In this document: piece by piece, positions 36,709-48,084 of the stretch
Layout of the letters: each line of letters begins with the position of its first letter
Numbering within the stretch: position 1 is the stretch's first letter
Assembly: GCF_016785085.1 (NCBI RefSeq)
Contig: NZ_JAENHO010000002.1
Span: 1-64,000, forward strand
Direction: 5' to 3'
DNA: 64,000 nucleotides
Source of the DNA: Paractinoplanes lichenicola
GTDB lineage: Bacteria; Actinomycetota; Actinomycetes; Mycobacteriales; Micromonosporaceae
The notes under the pieces: generated by a model
The model's database searches: none
The model's input: only the letters and a program-made list of their open reading frames with translations
Told to the model about the DNA's origin: nothing
Made by a program: the position numbers and the translations under genes

Positions 36709-37641
36709 ATGCAGCGGTGGCGGGGGTTCGAGGCTGTGCCCGGCGGGTGGGGGCGCTCGGTCGTCACGATCGGGGTCTTCGACGGGGTGCACCGCGGCCA
36801 CCAGGCGATCATCGGGCACGCCGTGAAGCGGGCCCGTGATCTGGGGCTGCAGTCAGTCGTGGTCACCTTCGACCCGCATCCGGCCGAGGTGGTGCGGCCG
36901 GGGTCGCATCCGGCCGTGCTGACCGAGCCGGTGCGCAAGGCCGAGCTGATGGAGCAGCTGGGGGTCGACGCGCTCTGCGTGGTCCCCTTCACCCCGGCGT
37001 TCTCGCGGCTCAGCCCCGACGCGTTCGGGCATGACGTGCTGGTCGAGGCGCTGCACGCGGCCGTCGTCGTGGTGGGTGACAATTTCCGGTTCGGGCACAA
37101 GGCGGCCGGTGACGTGACCGAGCTCGAGCGGCTGGGGGTGCAGTTCGGCTTCACGGTCGAGGATGCGCCGCTGGTCACCGAGGACGGGCTGGTCTTCTCG
37201 TCGACCTACATCCGCAGCTGTGTCGACGCCGGTGACGTGCGCGCGGCCGCCTCGGCGCTGGGCCGGCCGCACCGGCTGGCCGGGGTCGTCGTGCGGGGCG
37301 ATCAGCGGGGGCGCGAGCTCGGCTTCCCGACGGCCAACCTGATGGTGCACCGCTACGCGGCAGTGCCGGCCGACGGCGTCTACGCGGCCTGGCTGATCCG
37401 CGGGGGCGAGCACGCCGCCCGGCTGCCCGCGAGCGTGTCGATCGGCACAAACCCCACGTTCTCGGGCCGCGAGCGCCGGGTCGAGGCGTACGTGCTCGAT
37501 TTCGCCGGCGACCTGTACGGCGAGCGCGTGAGCCTCGACTTCGTGGCCCACCTGCGCGAACAACGCACGTACGACGCCATCGAGCCGCTGGTGGCCCAGA
37601 TCAACGCCGACGTCGAAGAGACCCGCGCGCTGCTTCGATAG
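36709..37641 (+). CDS. ribF: Bifunctional riboflavin kinase/FAD synthetase RibF
   Basis: A 310-residue enzyme making FMN and then FAD. The N-terminal adenylyltransferase domain has VVTIGVFDGVHRGHQAII (HxGH-type) and VTFDPHP, and ends with TYIRSCVDAGDV. The C-terminal flavokinase domain has RGRELGFPTANL and ERRVEAYVLDF. ATG 36709 follows CGGAGGCG. No FMN riboswitch is visible upstream. Confidence 0.96.
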   Translation: MQRWRGFEAVPGGWGRSVVTIGVFDGVHRGHQAIIGHAVKRARDLGLQSVVVTFDPHPAEVVRPGSHPAVLTEPVRKAELMEQLGVDALCVVPFTPAFSRLSPDAFGHDVLVEALHAAVVVVGDNFRFGHKAAGDVTELERLGVQFGFTVEDAPLVTEDGLVFSSTYIRSCVDAGDVRAAASALGRPHRLAGVVVRGDQRGRELGFPTANLMVHRYAAVPADGVYAAWLIRGGEHAARLPASVSIGTNPTFSGRERRVEAYVLDFAGDLYGERVSLDFVAHLREQRTYDAIEPLVAQINADVEETRALLR

Positions 37642-37649
37642 CACCCTGG

Positions 37650-37655
37650 TAGGGT
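37650..37655 (+). promoter_or_regulatory. Candidate -10 (TAGGGT) of rpsO
   Basis: TAGGGT lies just after the ribF stop and about 100 bases upstream of the rpsO ATG, leaving a long leader. No good -35 is recognised. Confidence 0.35.
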
Positions 37656-37757
37656 TGAGGAGACGCTGGATGTCCAGCGACCGGTCCCGCCTGCCTGCCC
37701 GACGCCGCGGGCCGCGGAGAAACCGCTTCTCACCGGCAACACAGAATTACGGAGAAC

Positions 37758-38027
37758 ATGGCGCTCGATCAAGAGACCAAGACCAAGATCATCGACGAGT
37801 ACAAGGCGAAGGACGGCGACACCGGGTCGCCCGAGGTCCAGGTCGCGATGCTTACCAAGCGGATCGCCGACCTGACCGAGCACCTCAAGACCCACAAGCA
37901 CGACCACCACAGCCGTCGTGGTCTGCTGCTGCTGGTCGGCCGCCGCCGCCGCCTGCTCAACTACGTGCAGAAGAAGGACATCGCGCGCTACCGGACGCTG
38001 ATCGAGCGTCTCGGCCTGCGCCGCTGA
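37758..38027 (+). CDS. rpsO: 30S ribosomal protein S15
   Basis: An 89-residue S15, the standard length, which binds the central domain of 16S rRNA. The signature [22 protein letters not shown] is present in pattern (residues about 41-62), with [13 protein letters not shown] before it. ACGGAGAAC precedes the ATG. It is followed by a strong hairpin and then pnp, the classic rpsO-pnp pair. Confidence 0.98.
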   Translation: MALDQETKTKIIDEYKAKDGDTGSPEVQVAMLTKRIADLTEHLKTHKHDHHSRRGLLLLVGRRRRLLNYVQKKDIARYRTLIERLGLRR

Positions 38028-38032
38028 TTCGA

Positions 38033-38063
38033 CGGGGGAGTGGCCGACCTGGCCGCTCCCCCG
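38033..38063 (+). terminator. Hairpin after rpsO
   Basis: A 13-bp stem (38033-38045 with 38051-38063, one G-T pair) with a five-base loop, followed by AGCTTTA. It could terminate rpsO or, as known for Streptomyces, be an intergenic RNase III target that controls pnp levels. Confidence 0.85.
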
Positions 38064-38125
38064 AGCTTTAACCCACGGACCCGCGCGGTGATGCAGAGGC
38101 GAGCCACCGGTCCTCGGTAGTGGTT

Positions 38126-38144
38126 CCCAGGCGACAATCCTGGG
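38126..38144 (+). promoter_or_regulatory. Leader hairpin upstream of pnp
   Basis: CCCAGG (38126-38131) pairs with CCTGGG (38139-38144) around a seven-base loop, in the 158-base gap before pnp. Together with the stronger upstream hairpin it could take part in post-transcriptional control. Confidence 0.45.
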
Positions 38145-38221
38145 CACTTCGATCGAAGACCGGCAGCCTAGAACCGCGATGTGCAGACCGCCGGGTCCTC
38201 GACGAAGGAGTACCGCACCAC

Positions 38222-40564
38222 ATGACAGAGCAGAACACCGCTCTCGGCACCGAGTTCCGCACCGCCGTCATCGACAACGGGTCGTTCGGCACTCGCGAGA
38301 TCACGTTCTCCACCGGCCGCCTCGCCAAGCAGGCCGCCGGCTCGGTCATCGTCCAGCTGGGCGAGACCGTCGTCCTCTCCGCGACCACGGCCAGCAAGCA
38401 GCCGAAGGAGCACTTCGACTTCTTCCCGCTGACCGTCGACGTCGAGGAGCGGATGTATGCCGCGGGTCGCATCCCCGGCTCGTTCTTCCGCCGTGAGGGC
38501 CGGCCGAGCGAGGACGCGATCCTCACCTGCCGCCTGATCGACCGTCCGCTGCGCCCGTCGTTCACCAAGGGCCTGCGCAACGAGGTCCAGGTCGTCGAGA
38601 CCGTCCTCGCGCTCGACCCGGCCCACCCGTACGACGTGGTCGCCATGAACGGCGCGTCGATGTCGACCAAGCTGTCCGGCCTGCCGTTCAGCGGCCCGAT
38701 CGGCTCGACCCGCGTCGCCCACATCGACGGCCAGTGGGTCGCCTTCCCGACTATCGAGGAGCTCGAGCGGGCCACCTTCGACATGGTCGTCGCGGGCCGC
38801 ACGCTGGAGGACGGCGACGTCGCGATCATGATGGTCGAGGCCGAGGCCACCCCGAACGCGGTCAAGCTGATCGCGGCCGGCGCCACCGCCCCGACCGAGG
38901 AGGTCGTGGCGAGCGGTCTCGAGGCCGCCAAGCCCGCCATCCGCGAGCTCTGCCGCGCGCAGAGCGAGCTGGCCGAGGTCGCCTCGAAGCCGGCCGTCGA
39001 GTTCCCGGTCTTCCTGGAATACCAGGACGACGTCTACTCGGCCGTCACCGAGGCCGTCCGGGCCGAGACCGCCGAGGCCCTCAAGATCGCTGCCAAGCAG
39101 GAGCGCGAGGAGGCCCTCGACCTGGTCAAGGCCAAGGCGCACGAGCTGCTCGACGAGCGCTTCGAGGGTCGCGAGAAGGAGATCAGCGCCGCCTTCCGCT
39201 CGGTCACCAAGAGCGAGGTGCGCCAGCGGGTGCTGCGCGAGCAGGTCCGCATCGACGGCCGCGGCCCGCGCGACATCCGGCCGCTGACCGCGCAGATCGG
39301 CGTGCTGCCCCGCGTGCACGGCTCGGCCCTCTTCGAGCGTGGCGAGACCCAGATCCTGGGCGTCAGCACGCTGAACATGCTGCGCATGGAGCAGGCGCTC
39401 GACACCCTGGCGCCCGAGAAGTCCAAGCGCTACATGCACAACTACAACTTCCCGCCCTACTCGACCGGTGAGACCGGCCGGGTGGGCTCGCCGAAGCGCC
39501 GCGAGATCGGTCACGGCGCGCTGGCCGAGCGGGCCCTGGTGCCCGTGCTGCCGTCGCGCGAGGAATTCCCGTACGCGATCCGTCAGGTCTCCGAGGCGCT
39601 GGGCTCCAACGGCTCGACGTCGATGGGCTCGGTCTGCGCCTCGACGCTGTCGCTGCTGAGCGCCGGTGTGCCGCTGAAGGCGCCGGTCGCCGGCATCGCG
39701 ATGGGCCTGATCTCGGACGAGGTCGACGGCAAGACGCAGTACGTCGCGCTGACCGACATCCTGGGCGCGGAGGACGCGTTCGGCGACATGGACTTCAAGG
39801 TCGCCGGCACCAGCGAGTTCGTCACCGCCCTGCAGCTAGACACCAAGCTCGACGGCATCCCGTCGGACGTGCTGGCCGGTGCCCTGCAGCAGGCGCACGA
39901 CGCTCGCGCCACGATCCTGGGCGTGATGGAGGCGGCGATCAGCTCGCCGGCCGAGATGTCGGAGTACGCGCCGCGCGTCACCTCCGTCAAGATCCCGGTC
40001 GACAAGATCGGCATGGTGATCGGCCCCAAGGGTCAGACGATCAACGCGATCCAGGACGAGACCGGCGCCGACATCTCGATCGAGGACGACGGCACGATCT
40101 ACGTCGGCGCCACCAACGGCCCGTCGGCCGAGGCCGCGGTCGAGCGGATCAACGCGATCGCCAACCCGACGCTGCCCAAGGTCGGCGACAAGTTCCTCGG
40201 CACGGTGGTCAAGACGGCCGCGTTCGGCGCGTTCATCTCGCTGCTGCCCGGCCGCGACGGCCTGCTGCACATCAGCAAGGTCGGCGACGGCAAGCGGGTC
40301 GAGAAGGTCGAGGACTTCCTCAACGTCGGCGACAAGGTCGAGGTGTCCATCGCGGACATCGACGCCCGCGGCAAGATCTACCTCGACAAGGTTCGCCCCG
40401 AGGGCGCCGAGGCTCCGGCCGCCGCGCCGGCCGAGGGCTCCGAGGGTGGCCGCCCGCCGCGCGAGCCGCGGGGTGACCGTGGCGAGGGTGGTGGCGAGCC
40501 CCGCCGTCGCCGGTCCCGCCCGAGCGGTGACCGCGGTGGCGACCGTGGCGAGCGTCGCGACTAA
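38222..40564 (+). CDS. pnp: Polyribonucleotide nucleotidyltransferase (PNPase)
   Basis: A 780-residue PNPase, a 3'-5' phosphorolytic exonuclease. Two RNase PH cores (about 10-240 and 340-560) flank a helical domain, followed by KH ([21 protein letters not shown], about 590) and S1 ([32 protein letters not shown], about 655-725) domains. The C-terminus is a basic Arg/Gly-rich tail (about 740-780), an RNA-binding extension seen in actinobacteria. ATG 38222 follows GAAGGAG by about 9 bases. Confidence 0.97.
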   Translation: MTEQNTALGTEFRTAVIDNGSFGTREITFSTGRLAKQAAGSVIVQLGETVVLSATTASKQPKEHFDFFPLTVDVEERMYAAGRIPGSFFRREGRPSEDAILTCRLIDRPLRPSFTKGLRNEVQVVETVLALDPAHPYDVVAMNGASMSTKLSGLPFSGPIGSTRVAHIDGQWVAFPTIEELERATFDMVVAGRTLEDGDVAIMMVEAEATPNAVKLIAAGATAPTEEVVASGLEAAKPAIRELCRAQSELAEVASKPAVEFPVFLEYQDDVYSAVTEAVRAETAEALKIAAKQEREEALDLVKAKAHELLDERFEGREKEISAAFRSVTKSEVRQRVLREQVRIDGRGPRDIRPLTAQIGVLPRVHGSALFERGETQILGVSTLNMLRMEQALDTLAPEKSKRYMHNYNFPPYSTGETGRVGSPKRREIGHGALAERALVPVLPSREEFPYAIRQVSEALGSNGSTSMGSVCASTLSLLSAGVPLKAPVAGIAMGLISDEVDGKTQYVALTDILGAEDAFGDMDFKVAGTSEFVTALQLDTKLDGIPSDVLAGALQQAHDARATILGVMEAAISSPAEMSEYAPRVTSVKIPVDKIGMVIGPKGQTINAIQDETGADISIEDDGTIYVGATNGPSAEAAVERINAIANPTLPKVGDKFLGTVVKTAAFGAFISLLPGRDGLLHISKVGDGKRVEKVEDFLNVGDKVEVSIADIDARGKIYLDKVRPEGAEAPAAAPAEGSEGGRPPREPRGDRGEGGGEPRRRRSRPSGDRGGDRGERRD

Positions 40565-40570
40565 TCACCG

Positions 40571-41905
40571 GTGACAACGAGTAACCGCGGGTCGGCTGCC
40601 AAGCCGGCCCGCGTTTCTACCAAGAACCTCGCGGACGGCGCGAAGCGCACCACGCTGCCCAGCGGCCTGCGCATCGTCACCGAGGCGATCCCGACCACCC
40701 GCAGCGCCGCCCTCGGCGTCTGGGTGGGCATCGGGTCGCGCGACGAGACGCCCGGCATGTCCGGCGCCTCCCACTTCCTCGAGCACCTGCTCTTCAAGGG
40801 CACGCACAAGCGCACCGCGCTGCAGATCTCGTCCGAGATCGAGGCCGTGGGCGGCGAGACCAACGCCTTCACCACGAAGGAATACACCTGCTACTACGCG
40901 CGGGTGCTCGACGCCGACCTGCCGCTCGCGGTGGACGTGCTGGTCGACGCCGTGGCCGATTCGATCATGAACCCGGCCGACGTCGAGACCGAGCGCGGCG
41001 TGATCCTCGAAGAGATCGCGATGCACGAGGACGAGCCCGGTGACGAGGTGCACGACGTCTTCACCGAGGCGATCTTCGGCGATCACCCGCTGGGTCGGCT
41101 GATCTCGGGCACCGAGAAATCGATCACCCCGATGACCCGCAACCAGATCCACGGGTTCTACCGGCGGCGCTACACCGCCCCGAACATCGTGATCGCGGCC
41201 GCGGGCAACCTCGACCACGCCACTGTCGTGCGGCTCGTCCGCAAGGCCCTGGCCGGCACGGCGCTCGACTCCGCCCCGGCGGACCCGGCCGGCCCCCGTA
41301 CGGGAGCCAAGCGCGTGCCGACCCAGAAGCCGCACACGGTCGTGCGCAACCGCGACACCGAGCAGGGCCACCTGGTGCTGGGCGGGGTCGGCATCGGCCG
41401 CCGCGACGAGCGCCGTTTCGCCCTGGGCGTGCTCAACAACGTGCTCGGCGGCGGCATGTCGAGCCGGCTGTTCCAGGAGATCCGCGAGAAGCGGGGCCTG
41501 GCCTACTCGGTCTACTCGTACGCGAGCCAGTACGCGGATGCCGGCCTGTTCGGCGTGTACGCGGGCTGTGCGCCCGGCAAGGTCGACGAGGTCCTCGACC
41601 TCACCCGCGCCGAGCTCGAACGGGTGGCGGCCAAGGGCATCGACGCCGACGAGATCGCCCGGGGCAAGGGCATGGTCAAGGGCTCGTACGTGCTGGGCCT
41701 GGAGGACACCGGGTCGCGGATGAGCCGCCTGGCCAAGTCCGAGCTGCTCCACGGCGATCTCATGTCGGTGGATGAGCTGCTGGGCCGGGTCGACGCGGTG
41801 ACCTTGGACGAGGTCAACGAGATCGCGGCCCAGCTGCTGGCGCAGCCGATGTCGCTGGCCGTGGTCGGGCCCTTCGACGAATCCGCGTTCGGCACGCACC
41901 GCTAA
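40571..41905 (+). CDS. M16-family zinc metallopeptidase
   Basis: A 444-residue pitrilysin-family protease. The inverted zinc motif HFLEH and the distal Glu in ETERGVILEEI give the H-x-x-E-H ... E ligand set. The C-terminal half has the substrate-binding RREKRGLAYSVYS-like segment (EIREKRGLAYSVYSY). It follows pnp by 6 bases, the arrangement kept in mycobacteria and streptomycetes. The physiological substrate is not known. Confidence 0.94.
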   Translation: MTTSNRGSAAKPARVSTKNLADGAKRTTLPSGLRIVTEAIPTTRSAALGVWVGIGSRDETPGMSGASHFLEHLLFKGTHKRTALQISSEIEAVGGETNAFTTKEYTCYYARVLDADLPLAVDVLVDAVADSIMNPADVETERGVILEEIAMHEDEPGDEVHDVFTEAIFGDHPLGRLISGTEKSITPMTRNQIHGFYRRRYTAPNIVIAAAGNLDHATVVRLVRKALAGTALDSAPADPAGPRTGAKRVPTQKPHTVVRNRDTEQGHLVLGGVGIGRRDERRFALGVLNNVLGGGMSSRLFQEIREKRGLAYSVYSYASQYADAGLFGVYAGCAPGKVDEVLDLTRAELERVAAKGIDADEIARGKGMVKGSYVLGLEDTGSRMSRLAKSELLHGDLMSVDELLGRVDAVTLDEVNEIAAQLLAQPMSLAVVGPFDESAFGTHR

Positions 41906-41908
41906 CCT
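41903..41908 (+). promoter_or_regulatory. Predicted leaderless -10 (TAACCT) of the PAP2 gene
   Basis: TAACCT overlaps the M16 stop and ends 8 bases before GTG 41917. This spacing supports that GTG over a TTG at 41908. Confidence 0.5.
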
Positions 41909-41916
41909 TGGACCCC

Positions 41917-43642
<1,726 letters not shown>

Positions 43643-43688
43643 TTGAGCTAGCTGGCTGAGTTTGCTGGCCTTCGCTGCCGCTCGGCGA

Positions 43689-43782
43689 GAATTTCGCCCC
43701 GGGGGGCCGATGACTTGGACACCGAAAACGGCCTCGCTTCGCTAGCCGTTTTCGGCGCCCAAGTCATCGACGGGCGAAATTC
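43689..43782. repeat. 94-base three-arm palindrome between convergent genes
   Basis: Three nested perfect inverted repeats share one centre: 43689-43699 with 43772-43782 (GAATTTCGCCC), 43708-43718 with 43759-43769 (CGATGACTTGG), and 43723-43732 with 43745-43754 (CGAAAACGGC), separated by short unpaired bulges. The element fills the space between the dapB stop (43642) and the debranching-enzyme stop (43797). It could be a bidirectional terminator, but there is no T-run on either side, and the unusually AT-containing arms look more like a REP/MITE-type element. Confidence 0.85.
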
Positions 43783-43796
43783 GACTCTGGTTGCGG

Positions 43797-45725
43797 TTAA
43801 ACCACTCGAAGTTCGCTTGGTAATCCGGTCAAAGCGCCATCGGCGTACGCGATGTCGTAGTCGGCGATGCGGAGGCCGGTGACTGCCGGGGCGTCGGGGA
43901 GTGGGCGTAGGCGGATGATGCCGTTGGGGACGTCGGGGTCGAGGCCGAGCAGGGACTGCACGATCAGGACTGAGGCGGCGGCCGACCACGCCTGGGGGTG
44001 ACACGACGCCGGGTACGGCATGGGGCGGCCGATGTCGGTGCGGGCGTCCCCGGCGTACAGCTCCGGGAGCCGGAAGCCGAACGCCTCGGCCGCGCTGAGC
44101 AGGCCGTCGACGAGGCGGGCGGCCTCGGCCGCGAAACCGCCCCGGGCCAGCCCCGCCGCCGCGATCGCGGTGTCGTGGGCCCAGACCGAGCCGCAGTGGT
44201 ACGACAGCGGCGCGAACCCGCCGTCGGCGGCCGACATCGTGCGCAGGCCGTAGCCGCCGGACATGTCCTCCGCGCCGAGCGCCGCGGCCACCCGGGCCTC
44301 CTCGTCGCCGGTCAGCAGGCCGGTGCCCAGCAGGTGGCCGATGTTGCTGGTCAGCGCGTCGACCGGCCGCTTGCCACGGTCGAGCGCCAGCGCGGGGTAG
44401 CGGCCACCGTCCACCCAGAACGCCTGGCGGAACCGGTCGCTCAGCGCGGCGGCGTACGTGCGCCAACGGTCGCCGCCGGGGCGGCCGAACGCGTCGAGCA
44501 GGGCGGCGCCGTCGAGGGCGGCCCGATACGCGTAGCCCTGCACCTCGGCCAGCGCGATCGGCGGGTCGGCGAGGCGGCCGTCGTGGAAGCGGACCGCGTC
44601 GTGCGAGTCCTTCCAGCCCTGGTTGGCCAGCCCGCGCCCGGTCGGGTCGAGGTATTCGAGGAAGCCGTCGCCGTCCGGGTCGGCGTGCTCGTCGAGCCAG
44701 CCCAGCGCGGCCTCGAGCGCGGGCAGCAGCGCCTCGATCTCAGCCGGGTCGTGGCCCCAGCGCCAGGCGTCGTGCAGCAGGCTGACCCAGAGCAGGGTGG
44801 CGTCGATCGTGCCGTAGTAGACCGCGGGCAGCCGCCCCTCGACCTGCACGTCCGAGCGGCGCAGCTCGTGCATGATCTTGCCGGGCGCCTCGCCGGTCTC
44901 CGGGTCGAGCTTCGTGCCCTGGCGGCGGGCCAGCACCCGCAGCGTGCCGAGCGCCAGGTCGGTGCCGAGCGGCAGCATCATCCGGGCCGCCCACAGGCTG
45001 TCGCGGCCGAAGAGCGTGAGATACCAGGGCACGCCGGCGCCGAGGAACGTGTCGCCGTCGTCGATCGCGGTGGTCAGGCGCAGGGCGGCCAGGTCGTCGA
45101 GGGACTGGTCGACGAGGCGGGCCAGCCGGCGGTCGGGGCCGGTGATCGTGGGGCGGGCGAAGGTGCCGCGGGGGCCGGGGAACATCACGGCGTGCGGGTC
45201 GTCCACGTCGAGGGACCAACGGACGACCACGCTGCCACCGGGTGCGATTGTCACCGTCCTACGCAGGTCACCTGAGATCCGTACGGGGAAGTCGCCTTGG
45301 GCCTGCGAGAGTCCGATATTTCCTGACTTAACCTGCTCGATCGGCGCGAGATCGCTGGCGGTATCGATCGCCAACGTGGTCGTAACCGGCGAGATCGCGG
45401 TGGAGGAAATCGTGACCTCCTCGTCGAGGCCACCAGCGCGAACCCGCCGTACGCGATCAATGCGGACGGTCGGATCGGGACCGGGATCGCCGAGCCAGCG
45501 GGCCAGCGAGACGAACCGCGTGGCGCCCGGCCCGGCCTGCGCGTGACCGATCGGCTCGGGCTCGCGACCGTCGAGCCGCAGCACGGCCAGCGAGAGCACC
45601 CGGCGGTCGGCATGGAACACCCCGTGCACGCCGGTGGCCCGGATCTGACCGTCGGGCCCGGAGAGCGCCGAGGTCGGCGCGGCCAGGGTGGGCACCAGAT
45701 CGTGCAGAAGCGGCTGGAGAGACAA
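43797..45725 (-). CDS. Glycogen-debranching-type glycosidase (GDE N-bis / amylo-alpha-1,6-glucosidase family)
   Basis: A 642-residue protein. The N-terminal beta domain (about 1-220) matches the 'glycogen debranching N-terminal' type, and the C-terminal (alpha/alpha)6 domain contains LTLFGRDSLWAARMMLP, QGWKDSHDAVR and SYHCGSVWAHDTAIAA, typical of GH-like debranching enzymes. It probably hydrolyses an alpha-glucan or oligosaccharide. TTG 45725 is chosen because GGGAG lies 7 bases upstream and the protein then starts SLQPLLHDLV, in line with the family. It diverges from a LacI regulator and a sugar ABC importer. Confidence 0.85.
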   Translation of the reverse strand: MSLQPLLHDLVPTLAAPTSALSGPDGQIRATGVHGVFHADRRVLSLAVLRLDGREPEPIGHAQAGPGATRFVSLARWLGDPGPDPTVRIDRVRRVRAGGLDEEVTISSTAISPVTTTLAIDTASDLAPIEQVKSGNIGLSQAQGDFPVRISGDLRRTVTIAPGGSVVVRWSLDVDDPHAVMFPGPRGTFARPTITGPDRRLARLVDQSLDDLAALRLTTAIDDGDTFLGAGVPWYLTLFGRDSLWAARMMLPLGTDLALGTLRVLARRQGTKLDPETGEAPGKIMHELRRSDVQVEGRLPAVYYGTIDATLLWVSLLHDAWRWGHDPAEIEALLPALEAALGWLDEHADPDGDGFLEYLDPTGRGLANQGWKDSHDAVRFHDGRLADPPIALAEVQGYAYRAALDGAALLDAFGRPGGDRWRTYAAALSDRFRQAFWVDGGRYPALALDRGKRPVDALTSNIGHLLGTGLLTGDEEARVAAALGAEDMSGGYGLRTMSAADGGFAPLSYHCGSVWAHDTAIAAAGLARGGFAAEAARLVDGLLSAAEAFGFRLPELYAGDARTDIGRPMPYPASCHPQAWSAAASVLIVQSLLGLDPDVPNGIIRLRPLPDAPAVTGLRIADYDIAYADGALTGLPSELRVV

Positions 45726-45786
45726 GGTCGAACTCCCGGGTTGACAGCGGGCCGGGGTGGAGGCAAAGTGCGAAACAACCCCGTAA

Positions 45787-45830
45787 CTTGATCGATCCAA
45801 TCCTGCCCTATCAGAATTTGATCGTTCAAG
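45787..45830. promoter_or_regulatory. Pair of LacI-type operators
   Basis: CTTGATCGATCCAA (45787-45800) and TTGATCGTTCAA (45818-45829) are near-palindromes sharing TTGATCG, about 31 bases apart (three turns). They lie between the divergent debranching gene and the LacI gene, a fit for autoregulation and sugar-responsive control of both sides. Confidence 0.65.
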
Positions 45831-45850
45831 ACCCAGGAAGGTATTCAAGG

Positions 45851-46828
45851 GTGCAGAAGGTGACGATCGCGACGGTGGCCCGCCGGGCCGGCGTCTCCCG
45901 CCAGACCGTGTCCAATGTGATCAACACGCCGGACGTGGTGCGCGAGGAGACCCGGGAGCGGGTCCGCGAGGCGATCGAGGAGCTCGGCTATCGGGTCAAC
46001 CAGGCCGCCCGGCAGATGCGCACGGGCCGGTCGCGCCTGATCGCGGTGCGCATCGAGCCCGCCCGCGACGGCATCAACGGCTCGGTGCTCGACCGCTTCC
46101 TGCACGGCCTGACCGACGCCGCCGGGCTCGCGGGCTATCGCGTGATGCTCTACACGGCGGGCGGCGACGCCGACGAGATCGCCACCTATGACGAGCTGCT
46201 GAACGCGTACGACCTGGACGCGTTCGTCCTGACCAGCACGCACCACGGCGATCCGCGCACGTCGTGGCTGGCCGCCCGGGACGTGCCGTTCGTGACCTTC
46301 GGCCGGCCGTGGGGCGCGCCGGACACCCACTCGTGGGTCGACGTCGACAATGCCGCGGGCACGGCCGCCGCCACCTCGCATCTGCTGTCCGCGGGCCACC
46401 GGCGTATCGGATTCCTGGGCTGGCCCGCCGGCTCGGGGGTGGGTGACGCCCGGCGCGAGGGGTGGCATCGGGCGGCCGGTCTCTCAGCGCTGTCAGCGAC
46501 TTCCTCGGATGGCGTCGAGCCGGGCGCGGCGGCGGCTAAGTCCCTTTTGTCTCGACCGGAGGCTCCAACCGCCCTTGTCTGCGCCAGCGACTCCCTCGCC
46601 CTCGGCGCCCTCCAAGCCGCCCGCGAACTGGGCCGCGACTGCGCGGTGGTCGGCTTCGACGACACCGCCGTCGCCCAGGCGATCGGGCTGACCAGCGTTA
46701 GCCAGCCCCTCGCCGAGGCGGCCGCCCGCTGCATGGGCCTGCTCACCGAGTTGCTGGACGGCCGCGCGCCGTCCCTCCCGACGACCGTCCTGCTCCCTCC
46801 GTCCCTGGTCGTCCGTCAGACGGCCTGA
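45851..46828 (+). CDS. LacI-family transcriptional regulator
   Basis: A 325-residue LacI protein. The helix-turn-helix and hinge (TIATVARRAGVSRQTVSNV, then VNQAARQMRTGRS) occupy residues 1-60, followed by a periplasmic-binding-type sugar domain. GTG 45851 is preferred because AGGAAGG sits about 10 bases upstream and the HTH starts 4 residues in. Likely operators at 45787-45830. It probably controls the downstream sugar transporter and the divergent glycosidase. Confidence 0.92.
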   Translation: MQKVTIATVARRAGVSRQTVSNVINTPDVVREETRERVREAIEELGYRVNQAARQMRTGRSRLIAVRIEPARDGINGSVLDRFLHGLTDAAGLAGYRVMLYTAGGDADEIATYDELLNAYDLDAFVLTSTHHGDPRTSWLAARDVPFVTFGRPWGAPDTHSWVDVDNAAGTAAATSHLLSAGHRRIGFLGWPAGSGVGDARREGWHRAAGLSALSATSSDGVEPGAAAAKSLLSRPEAPTALVCASDSLALGALQAARELGRDCAVVGFDDTAVAQAIGLTSVSQPLAEAAARCMGLLTELLDGRAPSLPTTVLLPPSLVVRQTA

Positions 46829-46846
46829 CTCCCCTGGAGACCCCTG

Positions 46847-48082
46847 ATGAGAAGCAAACTCTGCGGCGCCGCCCTCGCCGCCGTGCTCGTCGTGACGAGT
46901 GCGTGCGGCAGCGGCTTCGACGACAACGGATCGACCACCACGCAGGAGAGCACCGGCCCGGCCGACCTCAAGATCATGATCGCCTCGTCCGGTGACGCCG
47001 AGACCAAGGCGGTGACGGCGGCGGCCACGGCGTGGGCCTCGAGCAGCGGCAACAAGGCGACCATCACCCCGGCCCAGGACATCGTGCAGCAGCTCGGCCA
47101 GGCCCTCGCGGGCAGCACGCCGCCCGACGTCTTCTACGTCGACGCGGCCCGGTTCGCCGACTACGCGAGCGTCGGGGCCCTGGAGCCGTACGCGCAGGGG
47201 CTGGACGGGGTGGACGCGTTCCTGCCGAATCTGCGGCAGAGCTTCACGTACGAGGACAAGCTGTACTGCGTACCGAAGGACACCTCGACCCTCGCCCTGC
47301 AGATCAACACCGACCTGTGGGCCAAGGCCGGGCTGACCGACGCCGACATCCCCACCACCTGGGAGCAGCTGCGCTCGACGGCCGAGAAGATCAAGGCCAA
47401 GGGCGTCACCCCGCTCGCGATCGGCGACACCCGCGACCGCATCGGGGCCTTCCTCGTGCAGGCGGGCGGCTATTGGGTGAGCGCGGACGGCAAGCAGGCG
47501 ACCGGCGACACCCCGCAGAACGTCGAGGCCCTCACATACGTACAGGGTCTGTTGAAGGATGGTCTGGCGAAGTATCCGAAGGCCATGGACGCGGGCTGGG
47601 CGGGCGAGGCCTTCGGCAAGGGCAAGGCCGCGATGGCGATCGAGGGCAACTGGATCAAGGGTGCGCTGAAAGCCGACTTCCCGGCCATCAAATACACGGT
47701 CAAGGAGCTGCCCGCCGGGCCCAAGGGCAAGGGCACGCTCAGCTTCACCCAGTGCTGGGGCATCGCCGCCAAGAGCAAGTTCAAGTCGCAGGCGGTCGCC
47801 TTCGTGCAGGCCATGACCGGCGCCGACCAGCAGCTCAGCTTTAGCAAGGCGTTCGGCGTGATGCCCTCCCGGCAGGACGCGCAGGCCACCTATCAGCAGC
47901 AGAACCCGGACGACGCCGCGTTCGTGGCGGGCGCGCAATACGCGCAGGGCCCGGTCAACGCGCCCAAGATGGACAGTGTGCTGGCCGACCTCGACGCCGG
48001 GCTGCAGGGCCTGCAGAACGGCAACCCGGCGACGGTGCTGCAACGCTTCGACAAGAACGCCAAGACGGCCCTCGGCGGCTGA
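46847..48082 (+). CDS. Sugar ABC transporter substrate-binding lipoprotein
   Basis: A 411-residue family-1 extracellular binding protein. The signal peptide ends in the lipobox TSAC (Cys about 20). Segments such as FYVDAARFADYASVGALEPY, VPKDTSTLALQINTDLWAKAG and WEQLRSTAEKIKAKGVTPLA are typical of maltose/oligosaccharide binding proteins. It lies 18 bases after the LacI stop and starts the importer operon. Confidence 0.94.
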   Translation: MRSKLCGAALAAVLVVTSACGSGFDDNGSTTTQESTGPADLKIMIASSGDAETKAVTAAATAWASSSGNKATITPAQDIVQQLGQALAGSTPPDVFYVDAARFADYASVGALEPYAQGLDGVDAFLPNLRQSFTYEDKLYCVPKDTSTLALQINTDLWAKAGLTDADIPTTWEQLRSTAEKIKAKGVTPLAIGDTRDRIGAFLVQAGGYWVSADGKQATGDTPQNVEALTYVQGLLKDGLAKYPKAMDAGWAGEAFGKGKAAMAIEGNWIKGALKADFPAIKYTVKELPAGPKGKGTLSFTQCWGIAAKSKFKSQAVAFVQAMTGADQQLSFSKAFGVMPSRQDAQATYQQQNPDDAAFVAGAQYAQGPVNAPKMDSVLADLDAGLQGLQNGNPATVLQRFDKNAKTALGG

Positions 48083-48084
48083 CC

